A stretch of DNA of 64,000 nucleotides, from NCBI RefSeq assembly GCF_007833795.1, contig NZ_CP032702.1, forward strand, positions 744,001 to 808,000, read 5' to 3'. Positions 10,597 to 21,406 of this stretch are shown one piece after another (within the stretch, counting starts at the first letter, position 1; each line of letters starts with the position of its first letter). The position numbers and the translations under genes were made by a program. Source of the stretch: Candidatus Pantoea soli (GTDB taxonomy: Bacteria; Pseudomonadota; Gammaproteobacteria; Enterobacterales; Enterobacteriaceae). The notes under the pieces are model-generated. The model made no database searches and was not told the origin of the DNA. It saw only the letters and a program-made list of their open reading frames with translations.

Positions 10597-13263
10597 ATGT
10601 CAGAACGTTTACAGAATGACGTGGATCCGATCGAAACTCGTGACTGGCTACAGGCGATCGAATCGGTCATCCGTGAAGAAGGTGTTGAGCGCGCACAGTA
10701 TCTGATTGATCAGGTGCTGAGTGCTGCCCGCAAAGGTGGTGTAAAAGTCGCGGCAGGTGGGAATGCCGTCAGCAACTACATCAACTCCATTGCGGTAGAA
10801 GATGAGCCGGAATATCCTGGCAACACCTCTCTTGAACGTCGTATCCGTTCCGCGATCCGCTGGAATGCCATTATGTCGGTTCTGCGTGCATCGAAGAAAG
10901 ATCTGGAGCTGGGTGGTCACCTCTCTTCATTCCAGTCTTCTGCCACCATCTATGAAGTGTGCTTTAACCACTTCTTCCGCGCACGTAGCGAAAAAGATGG
11001 CGGCGATCTGGTTTACTTCCAGGGTCATATCTCTCCGGGCATCTATGCGCGTGCGTTCCTTGAAGGTCGTCTGACCGAAGAGCAAATGAACAACTTCCGT
11101 CAGGAAGTGCACGGCAACGGTCTCTCTTCTTATCCGCATCCGAAACTGATGCCGGACTTCTGGCAGTTCCCGACCGTCTCTATGGGGCTGGGTCCGCTGA
11201 ATGCGATCTACCAGGCCAAGTTCCTGAAATATCTGGAACACCGCGGTCTGAAAGACACCTCTAACCAGACCGTTTACGCCTTCCTCGGCGACGGTGAGAT
11301 GGATGAGCCGGAATCCAAAGGCGCGATCACCATCGCGACCCGCGAGAAGCTGGATAACCTGGTCTTCATCATCAACTGTAACCTGCAGCGTCTGGATGGC
11401 CCGGTCACCGGTAACGGCAAGATCATCAACGAGCTGGAAGGCATCTTTGCCGGTGCTGGCTGGAACGTGATCAAGGTGATCTGGGGCGGTCGCTGGGATG
11501 AGCTGCTGAAGAAAGACACCAGCGGTAAGCTGATCCAGCTGATGAACGAAACCGTGGACGGCGATTATCAGACCTTTAAATCCCGCGACGGCGCTTACGT
11601 GCGTGAGCACTTCTTCGGCAAATACCCGGAAACCGCTGCGCTGGTGAAAGACTGGTCAGACGAAGAGATCTTCGCCCTGAACCGTGGTGGTCACGATCCG
11701 AAGAAAATCTACGCGGCACTGAAGAAAGCGCAGGAGACCAAAGGTCAGCCGACGCTGATTCTGGCGCATACCATTAAAGGCTATGGTATGGGCGACACCG
11801 CGGAAGGGAAAAACATTGCGCACCAGGTGAAGAAGATGAACATGGATGGCGTGCGCTATATCCGCGATCGCTTCAATGTGCCTGTTGCCGATGACAAAAT
11901 CGAAGAGCTGCCGTACGTCACCTTCGAGAAAGGGTCTGAAGAGTACAACTACCTGCACGGCCAGCGTGAGAAGCTGGGTGGCTACCTGCCAACCCGTCAG
12001 GCAGCCTTCACTGAGAAGCTGGAAATGCCAGCGCTGGAAGAGTTCAGTGCGCTGCTGGAAGAGCAGAGCAAAGAGATCTCAACCACGATCGCCTTCGTGC
12101 GTGCGCTGAACGTCATGCTGAAGAACAAGTCGATCAAAGATCGTCTGGTGCCAATCCTTGCGGATGAAGCGCGTACCTTCGGTATGGAAGGTCTGTTCCG
12201 TCAGATTGGTATCTACAGCCCGAACGGCCAGCAGTACACACCGCAGGACCGTGAGCAGGTTGCTTACTACAAAGAAGACGAGAAAGGCCAGATCCTGCAG
12301 GAAGGGATCAACGAGCTGGGCGCAGGATCATCCTGGCTGGCGGCGGCGACCTCTTACAGCACCAACAACCTGCCGATGATTCCGTTCTACATCTATTACT
12401 CGATGTTCGGCTTCCAGCGCATCGGCGATCTGATGTGGCTGGCGGGCGACCAGCAGGCGCGCGGCTTCCTTGTCGGCGGCACCTCGGGCCGTACCACGCT
12501 GAACGGTGAAGGTCTGCAGCACGAAGATGGCCACAGCCACATTCAGTCGCTGACCATCCCGAACTGTATCTCTTACGATCCCGCGTACGCATACGAAGTC
12601 GCAGTCATCATGCAGGACGGCCTGGTGCGTATGTACGGTGAAGCGCAGGAAAACATTTACTACTACATCACCACGCTGAACGAAAACTACCACATGCCAG
12701 CGATGCCGCAGGGCGCGGAAGAGGGTATCCGTAAGGGTATCTACAAGCTGGAAACGGTTGCGGGCAGCAAAGGTAAAGTGCAGCTGCTGGGCTCCGGTTC
12801 AATCCTGCGTCACGTGCGTGAAGCCGCACAGATCCTGGCGAAAGACTACGGCATCGGTTCTGACGTTTACAGCGTGACCTCGTTCACCGAACTGGCGCGT
12901 GATGGCCAGGATTGTGAGCGCTGGAATATGCTGCATCCAACAGAAACCCCGCGCGTGCCGTACATCGCGCAGGTGATGAACGATGCCCCTGCTGTGGCAT
13001 CCACTGACTACATGAAGCTGTTTGCCGAGCAGGTACGCAGCTACGTGCCGGCCAGCGACTACCGCGTCCTGGGTACGGATGGCTTTGGCCGTTCTGACAG
13101 CCGTGAAAACCTGCGTCACCACTTCGAAGTGGATGCATCGTATGTGGTTGTGGCTGCGTTGGGTGAGCTGGCTAAACGCGGCGAAATCGAGAAGAAAGTG
13201 GTGGCTGACGCGATCGCTAAATTCAACATCGATGCCGATAAAGTTAACCCGCGTCTGGCATAA
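10597..13263 (+). CDS. aceE: AceE, pyruvate dehydrogenase E1 component
   Basis: 888 residues; E. coli AceE has 887. This homodimeric thiamine diphosphate enzyme decarboxylates pyruvate and acetylates the lipoyl groups of AceF. The ThDP motif spans [10 protein letters not shown] from residue 231 to NCN at 260-262. The C-terminal transketolase-type domain contains [24 protein letters not shown] sequence and the conserved [18 protein letters not shown] end. Codon use is strongly biased, as for a highly expressed gene. aceF begins 14 bp after its stop. Confidence 0.98.
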   Translation: MSERLQNDVDPIETRDWLQAIESVIREEGVERAQYLIDQVLSAARKGGVKVAAGGNAVSNYINSIAVEDEPEYPGNTSLERRIRSAIRWNAIMSVLRASKKDLELGGHLSSFQSSATIYEVCFNHFFRARSEKDGGDLVYFQGHISPGIYARAFLEGRLTEEQMNNFRQEVHGNGLSSYPHPKLMPDFWQFPTVSMGLGPLNAIYQAKFLKYLEHRGLKDTSNQTVYAFLGDGEMDEPESKGAITIATREKLDNLVFIINCNLQRLDGPVTGNGKIINELEGIFAGAGWNVIKVIWGGRWDELLKKDTSGKLIQLMNETVDGDYQTFKSRDGAYVREHFFGKYPETAALVKDWSDEEIFALNRGGHDPKKIYAALKKAQETKGQPTLILAHTIKGYGMGDTAEGKNIAHQVKKMNMDGVRYIRDRFNVPVADDKIEELPYVTFEKGSEEYNYLHGQREKLGGYLPTRQAAFTEKLEMPALEEFSALLEEQSKEISTTIAFVRALNVMLKNKSIKDRLVPILADEARTFGMEGLFRQIGIYSPNGQQYTPQDREQVAYYKEDEKGQILQEGINELGAGSSWLAAATSYSTNNLPMIPFYIYYSMFGFQRIGDLMWLAGDQQARGFLVGGTSGRTTLNGEGLQHEDGHSHIQSLTIPNCISYDPAYAYEVAVIMQDGLVRMYGEAQENIYYYITTLNENYHMPAMPQGAEEGIRKGIYKLETVAGSKGKVQLLGSGSILRHVREAAQILAKDYGIGSDVYSVTSFTELARDGQDCERWNMLHPTETPRVPYIAQVMNDAPAVASTDYMKLFAEQVRSYVPASDYRVLGTDGFGRSDSRENLRHHFEVDASYVVVAALGELAKRGEIEKKVVADAIAKFNIDADKVNPRLA

Positions 13264-13277
13264 GAGGTAAGAGAGTA

Positions 13278-15164
13278 ATGGCTATCGAAATTAACGTACC
13301 GGATATCGGCTCTGACGAGGTTGAAGTCACCGAGATTCTGGTGAAGGTGGGCGACAAGGTTGAGGCTGAACAGTCGCTGATCACCGTGGAAGGCGATAAA
13401 GCCTCCATGGAAGTGCCTTCGCCGCAGGCTGGCGTGGTAAAAGAGATCAAAATCAACACCGGTGACAAAGTGAATACCGGTTCACTGATCATGATCTTTG
13501 ACGCAGAGGGTGCAGCAGAGGCTGCACCTGCGGCTGAAGCGAAACAAGCTGAAGCGGCGCCTGCGGCGGCGGCAACCGAAGCAAAAGACGTCAACGTGCC
13601 GGATATCGGTGGTGATGAAGTTGAAGTCACCGAAATTCTGGTGAAGGTGGGCGACAAGGTCGCGGCTGAGCAGTCGCTGATCACCGTGGAAGGCGACAAA
13701 GCTTCCATGGAAGTCCCGGCGCCATTTGCGGGCGTGGTGAAAGAGATCAAAATCGCGACCGGCGACAAAGTCAGCACCGGCTCTCTGATCATGATCTTTG
13801 AGGCGGAAGGTGCAGCCCCGGCGGCAGCGGCGAAGCCAGAAATTAAAGAAGCAGCAGCCTCCGCACCGGCGGCCGCTGCAGGCGCGAAAGACGTCAACGT
13901 ACCGGACATCGGCGGCGACGAAGTGGAAGTCACCGAGGTTCTGGTGAAGGTGGGCGACAAGGTTGCAGCAGAACAGTCGCTGATCGTGGTGGAAGGTGAC
14001 AAAGCGTCGATGGAAGTCCCGGCACCGTTTGCTGGTACGGTCAAAGAGCTGAAAGTCGCGACCGGCGATAAAGTGACCACCGGCAAGCTGATCATGGTGT
14101 TCGAGGTGGAAGGCGCCGCGCCTGCCGTTGCCGCACCTGCGGCGAAGCAGGATGCTGCTGCGCCTGCTGAGAAGCCTGCCGCCGCGCCTGCGCCGACAGC
14201 GGCCAAAGCGGAAGCGAAGAGCGACTTTGCTGAAAACGACGCCTATGTGCACGCGACGCCGGTGATCCGTCGCCTGGCGCGCGAGTTCGGCGTGAACCTG
14301 GCGAAAGTCAAAGGCACCGGCCGCAAAGGGCGCATCCTGAAAGAGGACGTGCAGGCTTACGTGAAAGACGCGGTGAAACGTGCTGAAGCTGCTCCGGCTG
14401 CTGCGACTGGCGGCGGTCTGCCAGGCATGCTGCCATGGCCGAAAGTGGACTTCAGCAAGTTCGGTGAAATTGAAGAAGTGGAGCTGGGCCGTATCCAGAA
14501 AATCTCCGGTGCAAACCTGAGCCGTAACTGGGTCATGATCCCGCACGTAACGCACTTCGATAAAACCGACATCACCGATCTGGAAGCGTTCCGCAAGCAG
14601 CAGAATGCTGAAGCAGAGAAGCGCAAGCTGGATGTGAAGTTCACCCCGGTGGTGTTCATCATGAAAGCCGTGGCTGCTGCGCTGGAGCAGATGCCGCGCT
14701 TCAACAGCTCACTGTCCGAAGATGGTCAGAAGCTGACGCTGAAGAAATACATCAATATCGGTGTGGCGGTCGATACGCCAAACGGTCTGGTGGTTCCGGT
14801 GTTCAAAGACGTGAACAAGAAAGGCATCACCGAGCTGTCGCGTGAACTGATGGCGACCTCGAAAAAAGCGCGTGATGGCAAGCTGACCGCCAGCGATATG
14901 CAGGGCGGCTGCTTCACCATCTCCAGCCTCGGCGGCCTGGGAACCACCCACTTCGCGCCGATCGTGAACGCGCCGGAAGTGGCGATTCTCGGCGTGTCGA
15001 AGTCTGCGATGGAGCCGGTCTGGAATGGCAAAGAGTTTGCACCACGTCTGATGATGCCAATCTCGCTGTCCTTCGACCACCGCGTCATCGATGGTGCTGA
15101 TGGTGCGCGCTTTATCACCATCATCAACAATATGCTGTCTGATATTCGCCGTCTGGTGATGTGA
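13278..15164 (+). CDS. aceF: AceF, dihydrolipoamide acetyltransferase (PDH E2) with three lipoyl domains
   Basis: 628 residues. Order of domains: three lipoyl domains with lipoyl-lysines K41, K141 and K242 (each in [10 protein letters not shown]), separated by Ala/Pro-rich flexible linkers; a peripheral subunit-binding domain at about 321-363 ([17 protein letters not shown]); and the catalytic domain with His601 and Asp605 in DHRVIDGA. It forms the 24-mer core that passes acetyl groups to CoA. Three lipoyl domains is the E. coli arrangement. A terminator follows at 15173. Confidence 0.98.
   Translation: MAIEINVPDIGSDEVEVTEILVKVGDKVEAEQSLITVEGDKASMEVPSPQAGVVKEIKINTGDKVNTGSLIMIFDAEGAAEAAPAAEAKQAEAAPAAAATEAKDVNVPDIGGDEVEVTEILVKVGDKVAAEQSLITVEGDKASMEVPAPFAGVVKEIKIATGDKVSTGSLIMIFEAEGAAPAAAAKPEIKEAAASAPAAAAGAKDVNVPDIGGDEVEVTEVLVKVGDKVAAEQSLIVVEGDKASMEVPAPFAGTVKELKVATGDKVTTGKLIMVFEVEGAAPAVAAPAAKQDAAAPAEKPAAAPAPTAAKAEAKSDFAENDAYVHATPVIRRLAREFGVNLAKVKGTGRKGRILKEDVQAYVKDAVKRAEAAPAAATGGGLPGMLPWPKVDFSKFGEIEEVELGRIQKISGANLSRNWVMIPHVTHFDKTDITDLEAFRKQQNAEAEKRKLDVKFTPVVFIMKAVAAALEQMPRFNSSLSEDGQKLTLKKYINIGVAVDTPNGLVVPVFKDVNKKGITELSRELMATSKKARDGKLTASDMQGGCFTISSLGGLGTTHFAPIVNAPEVAILGVSKSAMEPVWNGKEFAPRLMMPISLSFDHRVIDGADGARFITIINNMLSDIRRLVM
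13293..14118 (+). repeat. Three tandem near-identical lipoyl-domain coding repeats in aceF
   Basis: Direct repeats of about 220 nt begin at 13293, 13593 and 13896 (periods 300 and 303 nt). Long stretches such as GAGGTTGAAGTCACCGA-like and GTGAAGGTGGGCGACAAGGT are shared nearly base for base, which makes recombination or gene conversion between copies possible. Confidence 0.85.
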
Positions 15165-15172
15165 CGTTAAGA

Positions 15173-15197
15173 AAGGCCGGCGAATGCCGGCCTTGTT
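15173..15197 (+). terminator. Rho-independent-type hairpin after aceF
   Basis: Perfect 9-bp arms AAGGCCGGC (15173-15181) and GCCGGCCTT (15186-15194) with a GAAT loop, followed by TTGTT. It separates aceEF from lpd; partial read-through would be needed for pdhR-lpd co-transcription. Confidence 0.75.
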
Positions 15198-15339
15198 GTA
15201 AGCATTCGGAGTTGCCGCGGTTGGCAGTTTGTTAACAATTCTGTAAACTCTCGCGGTGAAATGTCCCGGTGGATACAGGGCATCCGGAGTCTGGGATAGA
15301 CTCTACGTCTGGCCGCCGGAAATCTAACAAGAGGTCATG

Positions 15340-16764
15340 ATGAGTACAGAGATTAAAACTCAAGTCGTGGTACTTGGGGCAGGCCCTGCAGGTTACTCTG
15401 CAGCCTTCCGTTGCGCTGATTTAGGTCTGGAAACCGTTCTGGTTGAGCGTTACAGCTCCCTCGGTGGTGTGTGTCTGAACGTAGGCTGTATCCCGTCGAA
15501 AGCGCTGCTGCACGTAGCAAAAGTGATCGAAGAAGCGAAAGCGCTGGAAGAGCACGGCATCGTGTTTGGTCAGCCGCAGACTGACATCAACAAGATTCGT
15601 ACCTGGAAAGAGAAGGTCATCACACAGCTGACTGGCGGTCTGGCCGGTATGGCAAAAGGCCGTAAGGTGAAAGTGGTGAACGGTCTGGGTAAATTCACCG
15701 GTGCTAACACTCTGGTGGTGGAAGGCGAGGGTGGGGCAACCACCATCAACTTCGATAACGCCATTATCGCTGCCGGCTCCCGTCCTATTGAACTGCCTTT
15801 CATCCCGCACAGCGATCCGCGCGTCTGGGACTCTACCGATGCGCTGGAGCTGAAAGAAGTGCCGAAGCGCCTGCTGGTTATGGGTGGCGGCATCATCGGT
15901 CTGGAAATGGCCACCGTATACCATGCGCTGGGTTCAGAGATCGACGTGGTTGAGATGTTTGACCAGGTGATCCCGGCTGCCGATAAAGACGTGGTGAAAG
16001 TGTTCACCAAGCGTATCAGCAAGAAATTCAACCTGATGCTGGAAACCAAAGTTACCGCAGTTGATGCGAAAGACGACGGTATCTACGTATCGATGGAAGG
16101 CAAAAAAGCCCCGGCAGAAGCGCAGCGCTATGACGCCGTGCTGGTGGCGATTGGCCGTGTTCCGAACGGTAAAGGTCTGGATGCCGGTAAAGCGGGTGTG
16201 GAAGTGGACGATCGCGGTTTCATCCGTGTCGACAAGCAGATGCGCACCAACGTGCCACACATCTACGCTATCGGTGACATCGTCGGTCAGCCAATGCTGG
16301 CACACAAAGGTGTGCATGAAGGCCACGTCGCGGCAGAAGTGATTTCCGGTCTGAAGCACTACTTCGATCCAAAAGTGATTCCATCCATCGCTTACACCGA
16401 GCCGGAAGTGGCGTGGGTGGGGCTGACTGAGAAAGAAGCGAAAGAGAAAGGCATCAGCTATGAAGTCTCCACTTTCCCGTGGGCGGCTTCCGGTCGTGCT
16501 ATCGCTTCCGACTGCGCAGACGGTATGACCAAGCTGATTTTCGACAAAGAGACGCACCGCGTGATCGGTGGCGCGGTTGTCGGTACCAACGGCGGTGAGC
16601 TGCTGGGCGAGATCGGTCTGGCGATTGAAATGGGCTGTGATGCTGAAGATATCGCGCTGACCATTCACGCGCACCCAACGCTGCACGAATCCGTTGGCCT
16701 GGCGGCAGAAGTGTTTGAAGGGAGCATTACTGACCTGCCAAACGCAAAAGCGAAAAAGAAATAA
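15340..16764 (+). CDS. lpd: Lpd, dihydrolipoamide dehydrogenase (E3)
   Basis: 474 residues. This FAD enzyme reoxidises lipoyl groups with NAD+ for the pyruvate and 2-oxoglutarate dehydrogenases and the glycine cleavage system. The N-terminal FAD motif GAGPAG, the redox disulfide Cys45/Cys50 (GGVCLNVGCIPSK), the NAD motif GGGIIGLE and the C-terminal HAHPTLHE (catalytic His-Glu) are present. Two ATGs are adjacent; the second (15340, MSTEIKT) matches E. coli. The 175-bp gap after aceF contains a terminator and an A/T-rich TTGTTAACAATTCTGTAAAC at about 15228, consistent with a separate lpd promoter. Confidence 0.98.
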   Translation: MSTEIKTQVVVLGAGPAGYSAAFRCADLGLETVLVERYSSLGGVCLNVGCIPSKALLHVAKVIEEAKALEEHGIVFGQPQTDINKIRTWKEKVITQLTGGLAGMAKGRKVKVVNGLGKFTGANTLVVEGEGGATTINFDNAIIAAGSRPIELPFIPHSDPRVWDSTDALELKEVPKRLLVMGGGIIGLEMATVYHALGSEIDVVEMFDQVIPAADKDVVKVFTKRISKKFNLMLETKVTAVDAKDDGIYVSMEGKKAPAEAQRYDAVLVAIGRVPNGKGLDAGKAGVEVDDRGFIRVDKQMRTNVPHIYAIGDIVGQPMLAHKGVHEGHVAAEVISGLKHYFDPKVIPSIAYTEPEVAWVGLTEKEAKEKGISYEVSTFPWAASGRAIASDCADGMTKLIFDKETHRVIGGAVVGTNGGELLGEIGLAIEMGCDAEDIALTIHAHPTLHESVGLAAEVFEGSITDLPNAKAKKK

Positions 16765-16783
16765 GTTTTCGCCCCAGCGTCTT

Positions 16784-16811
16784 AAACGGCTCCCCGCGGA
16801 GCCGTTTTTTA
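16784..16811 (+). terminator. Rho-independent terminator of lpd
   Basis: Arms AAACGGCTCC (16784-16793) and GGAGCCGTTT (16798-16807) with a 4-nt loop, followed by TTTATT. Strong stem and U-run. Confidence 0.92.
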
Positions 16812-17209
16812 TTGCGCATTGCATGCACCGGCTGCGGCCGGGCGCAGGCGCGGTTGAGATCGCGGTTACCGCCCCCATATAGATAGTCACCTTCACGCAA
16901 TAAAGCCCACCGCCGTTCAGGCTGGTGATAAAGGTCAAGCCTGATGACCTCTCCGCACGCGCTATAACCGCAGGTTAGCAAAACATGCTGAAAAATCAGG
17001 CAAGGTTATAGATGGTTTTGCGACGCTGATACGCTATGGCCCACTGCGTCCCGCTGTGGCGCAGCGTAAGCGGCAGCCGTGTTAACCCAGCCGGCTTCCT
17101 CTGATGCCTGTCAGCCACGTCTTAACTGAGCGCAGCATTTACGCGATGCCGCACCCTGTGCAGTGAAATCTGCTGCGTATTGAGCGGATGTTGCTTTTTT
17201 GTAAACACA
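16812..17209. other. Gene-free interval between lpd and acnB
   Basis: About 400 bp with no supportable gene. E. coli carries yacH near here; I see no trace of it. The stretch is irregular in composition, with a small GC inverted repeat near 16830-16845 (CTGCG ... CGCAG), and leads into the acnB promoter. Confidence 0.5.
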
Positions 17210-17238
17210 TTAACAATCAGGTGAAATCCTGCTATGCT
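17210..17238 (+). promoter_or_regulatory. acnB promoter (sigma-70 type)
   Basis: TTAACA (17210-17215), a 17-bp spacer and TATGCT (17233-17238) preceded by TGC, giving an extended -10. The predicted start near 17245 leaves a leader of about 83 nt before the GTG start. Confidence 0.75.
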
Positions 17239-17327
17239 GGCCGACGCAGAACCGGGCACCTCACCCTACTGTCTGACAGCATCACAGGTGCACCGGAAAG
17301 CTATACAATGAGAGCGAGGAGAACGTC

Positions 17328-19925
17328 GTGCTAGAAGAATACCGTAAGCACGTTGCCGAGCGTGCTGCCCAGGGGATCGTACCTAAGCCGTTAGATGCTT
17401 CCCAGATGGCCGCGCTGGTTGAACTGCTGAAAAACCCGCCAGCGGGTGAAGAAGAATTCCTGACTGACCTGCTGGTCAACCGTGTCCCGCCGGGTGTTGA
17501 TGAAGCGGCTTATGTAAAAGCCGGTTTCCTGGCAGCTATCGCAAAGGGCGAAGCCCACTCTCCTCTGGTTACTCGCGAAAAAGCAGTTGAACTGCTGGGC
17601 ACCATGCAGGGCGGCTATAACATCCATGCGCTGATTGAAGCGCTTGACGATGACGCGCTGGCACCGATTGCCGCGGACGCGCTGTCTCACACCCTGCTGA
17701 TGTTCGATAACTTCTACGATGTCGAAGAGAAAGCCAAAGCGGGCAATGCCCACGCGAAAAAAATCCTTCAGTCCTGGGCTGATGCCGAATGGTTCCTGAA
17801 GCGTCCAAAGCTGGCAGAAAAAATCACCACCACCGTGTTCAAAGTCACGGGTGAAACCAACACCGACGATCTCTCTCCGGCGCCGGATGCCTGGTCTCGC
17901 CCGGATATTCCGCTGCACGCGCTGGCGATGCTGAAAAACCCGCGCGACGGCATTGAGCCGGACGATGTGGGTAACATCGGTCCGATCAAACAGATCAAAG
18001 CGCTGCAGGAAAAAGGTTTCCCGCTGACCTACGTCGGTGACGTTGTCGGTACCGGCTCCTCGCGTAAATCTGCCACCAACTCGGTGCTGTGGTTCATGGG
18101 CGAAGATATCCCTTACGTACCGAACAAAAAGGGCGGCGGTCTGTGCCTTGGCGGTAAAATTGCGCCAATCTTCTTTAACACCATGGAAGATGCCGGTGCG
18201 CTGCCGATCGAACTGGACGTTGAGCGCCTGAACATGGGCGATGTGATTGACGTTTATCCGTACAAAGGTGAAGTGCGCAATCACGAAACCGATGAGCTGC
18301 TGGCCACCTTCACGCTGAAAACAGACGTTCTGCTGGACGAAGTGCGCGCGGGCGGACGTATTCCGCTGATCATCGGTCGCGGTCTGACGACCAAAGCGCG
18401 TGAAGCGCTGGGTCTGCCGCAGAGCGATGTGTTCGTGCAGGCGAAAGATGTGGAAACCAGCACCCGCGGTTACTCGCTGGCGCAAAAAATGGTAGGCCGC
18501 GCCTGCGGCGTTGAAGGCATCCGTCCTGGCGCTTACTGCGAGCCGAAAATGACCTCTGTGGGATCACAGGATACCACCGGTCCGATGACCCGTGATGAGC
18601 TGAAAGACCTGGCGTGCCTGGGTTTCTCGGCCGATCTGGTTATGCAGTCATTCTGCCACACCGCAGCCTATCCGAAGCCGGTTGATGTGACCACGCATCA
18701 CACGCTGCCGGACTTCATCATGAACCGTGGCGGCGTGTCACTGCGTCCGGGCGATGGCGTGATCCACAGCTGGCTGAACCGCATGCTGCTGCCGGATACC
18801 GTGGGCACCGGCGGTGACTCCCACACCCGCTTCCCGATTGGTATCTCCTTCCCGGCGGGCTCCGGTCTGGTGGCGTTTGCTGCCGCCACCGGCGTGATGC
18901 CGCTGGATATGCCGGAATCGGTGCTGGTGCGCTTCAAAGGTGAAATGCAGCCCGGTATTACGCTGCGCGATCTGGTACACGCGATTCCGCTGTATGCGAT
19001 CAAGCAGGGCCTGCTGACCGTAGAGAAGAAAGGCAAGAAAAACATCTTCTCGGGTCGCGTCCTGGAGATCGAAGGTCTGCCGAAACTGAAAGTAGAGCAG
19101 GCGTTTGAACTCACCGACGCCTCAGCCGAACGTTCTGCCGCGGGCTGTACCATCAAGCTGGATAAAGAGCCAATCATCGAGTACCTCAACTCGAACATCG
19201 TGCTGCTCAAGTGGATGATCTCCGAAGGCTACGGCGATCGCCGTACGCTGGAGCGCCGTATTCAGGGCATGGAAAAATGGCTGGCCGATCCGCAACTGCT
19301 GGAAGCTGACGCTGATGCTGAGTACGCGGCGGTGATCGAAATCGATCTGGCGGAAATCAAAGAGCCGATTCTGTGTGCGCCGAACGATCCGGACGACGCG
19401 CGCTGGCTCTCTGACGTGCAGGGCGAGAAGATCGACGAAGTGTTCATCGGTTCATGCATGACCAACATCGGTCATTTCCGTGCTGCCGGTAAACTGCTGG
19501 ATGCGCACAAAGGTCAGCTGCCAACCCGTCTGTGGGTGGCGCCGCCAACCAAGATGGATGCTGCGCAGCTCACCGAAGAGGGCTACTACAGCGTATTCGG
19601 TAAGAGCGGTGCCCGCATTGAAATCCCGGGTTGTTCACTGTGCATGGGTAACCAGGCGCGCGTGAAAGATGGCGCAACGGTGGTTTCCACCTCAACGCGT
19701 AACTTCCCGAACCGTCTGGGTACTGGTGCGAATGTGTTCCTGGCCTCAGCGGAGCTGGCTGCGGTCGCTTCCCTGATGGGTAAACTGCCGACGCCGGACG
19801 AGTATCAGCAGTTCATGCTGCAGGTGGATAAAACGGCTGCAGACACCTATCGCTATCTCAACTTTGACCAGTTAGGTCAATACACCGAGAAAGCCGATAG
19901 CGTCATCTTCCAGACCGCCGTGTAA
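17328..19925 (+). CDS. acnB: AcnB, bifunctional aconitate hydratase 2 / 2-methylisocitrate dehydratase
   Basis: 865 residues, as in E. coli. It is the main TCA-cycle aconitase and also works in the methylcitrate cycle; the apo-form binds mRNA. The [4Fe-4S] ligands are Cys710 (FIGSCMTN), Cys769 and Cys772 (GCSLCMGN), the same numbering as E. coli. The HEAT-like N-terminal domain ([20 protein letters not shown] onward) precedes the swivel domain. The start is GTG 17328 behind AGGAGAAC, also GTG in E. coli. A strong terminator follows at 19945. Confidence 0.98.
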   Translation: MLEEYRKHVAERAAQGIVPKPLDASQMAALVELLKNPPAGEEEFLTDLLVNRVPPGVDEAAYVKAGFLAAIAKGEAHSPLVTREKAVELLGTMQGGYNIHALIEALDDDALAPIAADALSHTLLMFDNFYDVEEKAKAGNAHAKKILQSWADAEWFLKRPKLAEKITTTVFKVTGETNTDDLSPAPDAWSRPDIPLHALAMLKNPRDGIEPDDVGNIGPIKQIKALQEKGFPLTYVGDVVGTGSSRKSATNSVLWFMGEDIPYVPNKKGGGLCLGGKIAPIFFNTMEDAGALPIELDVERLNMGDVIDVYPYKGEVRNHETDELLATFTLKTDVLLDEVRAGGRIPLIIGRGLTTKAREALGLPQSDVFVQAKDVETSTRGYSLAQKMVGRACGVEGIRPGAYCEPKMTSVGSQDTTGPMTRDELKDLACLGFSADLVMQSFCHTAAYPKPVDVTTHHTLPDFIMNRGGVSLRPGDGVIHSWLNRMLLPDTVGTGGDSHTRFPIGISFPAGSGLVAFAAATGVMPLDMPESVLVRFKGEMQPGITLRDLVHAIPLYAIKQGLLTVEKKGKKNIFSGRVLEIEGLPKLKVEQAFELTDASAERSAAGCTIKLDKEPIIEYLNSNIVLLKWMISEGYGDRRTLERRIQGMEKWLADPQLLEADADAEYAAVIEIDLAEIKEPILCAPNDPDDARWLSDVQGEKIDEVFIGSCMTNIGHFRAAGKLLDAHKGQLPTRLWVAPPTKMDAAQLTEEGYYSVFGKSGARIEIPGCSLCMGNQARVKDGATVVSTSTRNFPNRLGTGANVFLASAELAAVASLMGKLPTPDEYQQFMLQVDKTAADTYRYLNFDQLGQYTEKADSVIFQTAV

Positions 19926-19944
19926 AACGCGCGAAGGAAAAGCG

Positions 19945-19972
19945 GGGGACGATGAAAATCGTCCCCTTTTTT
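19945..19972 (+). terminator. Rho-independent terminator of acnB
   Basis: Arms GGGGACGAT (19945-19953) and ATCGTCCCC (19958-19966) with a GAAA tetraloop, followed by six T. Confidence 0.95.
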
Positions 19973-20093
19973 ATGCGCTTTTTTCGCCGCGCCTCTCCCG
20001 GCATAATGTGAGCACTGTCCCACTTTATTGCGCCTGTAGCGCACAAAATGCACGAAAGCGTGCTGCCAGGCGCGCTATTCCGATGAGGCAAAC

Positions 20094-20456
20094 ATGGAAT
20101 ACGAATTTCTGCGTGACGTCACCGGCCAGGTGAGGGTGCGCATGTCAATGGACCACGAAGCGGTGGGGCACTGGTTCAACGAAGAAGTAAAAGAGAATCT
20201 GGCCCTGCTGGATGAGGTAGAGGCCGCCGTGCGCAGCGTCAAAGGGACGCATCAGCAGTGGCAGCGCGTGGGGCATGAATACACCCTGTGGCTGGATGAA
20301 GAAGAGGTCATGATCCGCGCCAACCAGCTGGCGCTGGAGGATGACGGCCTGGAAGAGGGCATGACCTATTACGACGAAGAGAGTCTCTCCTTCTGCGGCG
20401 TGGAGGATTTTCTTGCGGTGATAGCCGCATACCGGCAGTTTATGGCCGGGCGCTGA
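20094..20456 (+). CDS. yacL: YacL, UPF0231 family protein
   Basis: 120 residues, same length as E. coli YacL and similar throughout ([31 protein letters not shown]). It is a small acidic cytoplasmic protein of unknown function that always sits beside acnB in enterobacteria. It has its own ATG behind GAGGCAAAC. The 65 bp after it lead to the convergent end of the DapA-family gene. Confidence 0.93.
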   Translation: MEYEFLRDVTGQVRVRMSMDHEAVGHWFNEEVKENLALLDEVEAAVRSVKGTHQQWQRVGHEYTLWLDEEEVMIRANQLALEDDGLEEGMTYYDEESLSFCGVEDFLAVIAAYRQFMAGR

Positions 20457-20521
20457 GCGGACTGCGGCGCAGACTGCCCCGTGCGCAGCATCCGGCATTG
20501 CGGGCGCTGCGGGCCGCGCGG

Positions 20522-21406
20522 CTAAGGCAGCCAGGGGGTGATCAGCTGGCGGATTGTCTGCTGCTGTGCCGCAGAAAACTGCACGGCATAGCGGCTGTCG
20601 CCGACTGCATAACCCAGCAGGGCGACCGCTTTTTTCACCGCCGCGGGGGGAAAGCCGAGGCTGTAAAGCGCGCTACGCAGGCCGGTAACCTTCTCCTGCG
20701 CCTGACGTGAGCCGGCGAGGTCTCCGGCGTGGAAACGTGACCAGATGGCATTGATTTCCTGCGGCACCACATTGGCGAGGCCGGATACGCAGGCGACGCA
20801 GCCTTCGGTGAATCCCTGATGAATCAGGGAATCCGGCCCGGTCAGCACGGCGAACGCTTCGGCCCCTTCAGCCGCCTGCAGAAAACCGCTCAGGCTCTCA
20901 TAACTGCCCGCGCTGTCTTTGATACCCGCAATATTCGGATGGGCCGCCAGCGTGCGCACCGTTTCCGGCAGCAGCGTATTGCCGGTGCGCGCCGGGATGT
21001 TATACAGGTAGAGCGGCACATCAAGGGCATCCGCTACCGCATGATAATGGGCAATCAGCGCGTCCTGCTGCAGCGGCACAAACCAGGGCGTAATGGCGGA
21101 AACGGCGTCCACCCCCAGCCTCGCTATCTGCTGCCCGAGCAAAATGGTTTCCCGCGTGGAGATTTCACCAATGTGCGCCACCACTGGCGCTGCACCATTG
21201 ACTTCATCCACGCAGGTCTGCGCCAGCGCCAGCTTCTCCCGCGCGTTCAGCACAAAGAACTCCCCGTTCGTCCCGCCGCAGAAAATGCCATTACCGGCGT
21301 GGAGCTGACGTTTCACCTGCTCACGCTGCGCCACGGGATTGAACGCGCCATCGCGATCAAAGGTGGTCACGATGGCGGTTAATACGCCCTGAATGTTGTT
21401 ACGCAT
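20522..21406 (-). CDS. Dihydrodipicolinate synthase / N-acetylneuraminate lyase (DapA) family protein
   Basis: 294 residues forming a class I aldolase TIM barrel. The Schiff-base lysine is Lys163 (GIKDSAG), the partner tyrosine is Tyr135 (YLYNIPART), and the GGTNGEF motif at 44-50 binds the keto-acid carboxylate. It is not true DapA, which usually lies elsewhere and differs in sequence; a 2-keto-3-deoxy acid aldolase or dehydratase of sugar-acid catabolism is more likely (inference). ATG 21406 follows GGAG and overlaps the stop of the upstream dehydrogenase by 8 nt (ATGCGTAA). It forms the leftward arm of the acid-sugar cassette. Confidence 0.88.
   Translation of the reverse strand: MRNNIQGVLTAIVTTFDRDGAFNPVAQREQVKRQLHAGNGIFCGGTNGEFFVLNAREKLALAQTCVDEVNGAAPVVAHIGEISTRETILLGQQIARLGVDAVSAITPWFVPLQQDALIAHYHAVADALDVPLYLYNIPARTGNTLLPETVRTLAAHPNIAGIKDSAGSYESLSGFLQAAEGAEAFAVLTGPDSLIHQGFTEGCVACVSGLANVVPQEINAIWSRFHAGDLAGSRQAQEKVTGLRSALYSLGFPPAAVKKAVALLGYAVGDSRYAVQFSAAQQQTIRQLITPWLP

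Noticed and set aside
13293..14118. Regularly spaced repeats considered as a CRISPR-like array
   Set aside because: The ~300-nt period and coding content identify duplicated lipoyl domains.
13244..14206. Ala/Ser/Thr-rich open frame antisense to aceF that looks repetitive
   Set aside because: Its repeats are the complement of the three lipoyl domains; it is not an adhesin.
16765..17327. Search for a small gene or RNA between lpd and acnB
   Set aside because: Beyond the lpd terminator and the acnB promoter, no frame with a ribosome site and no recognisable RNA was seen.
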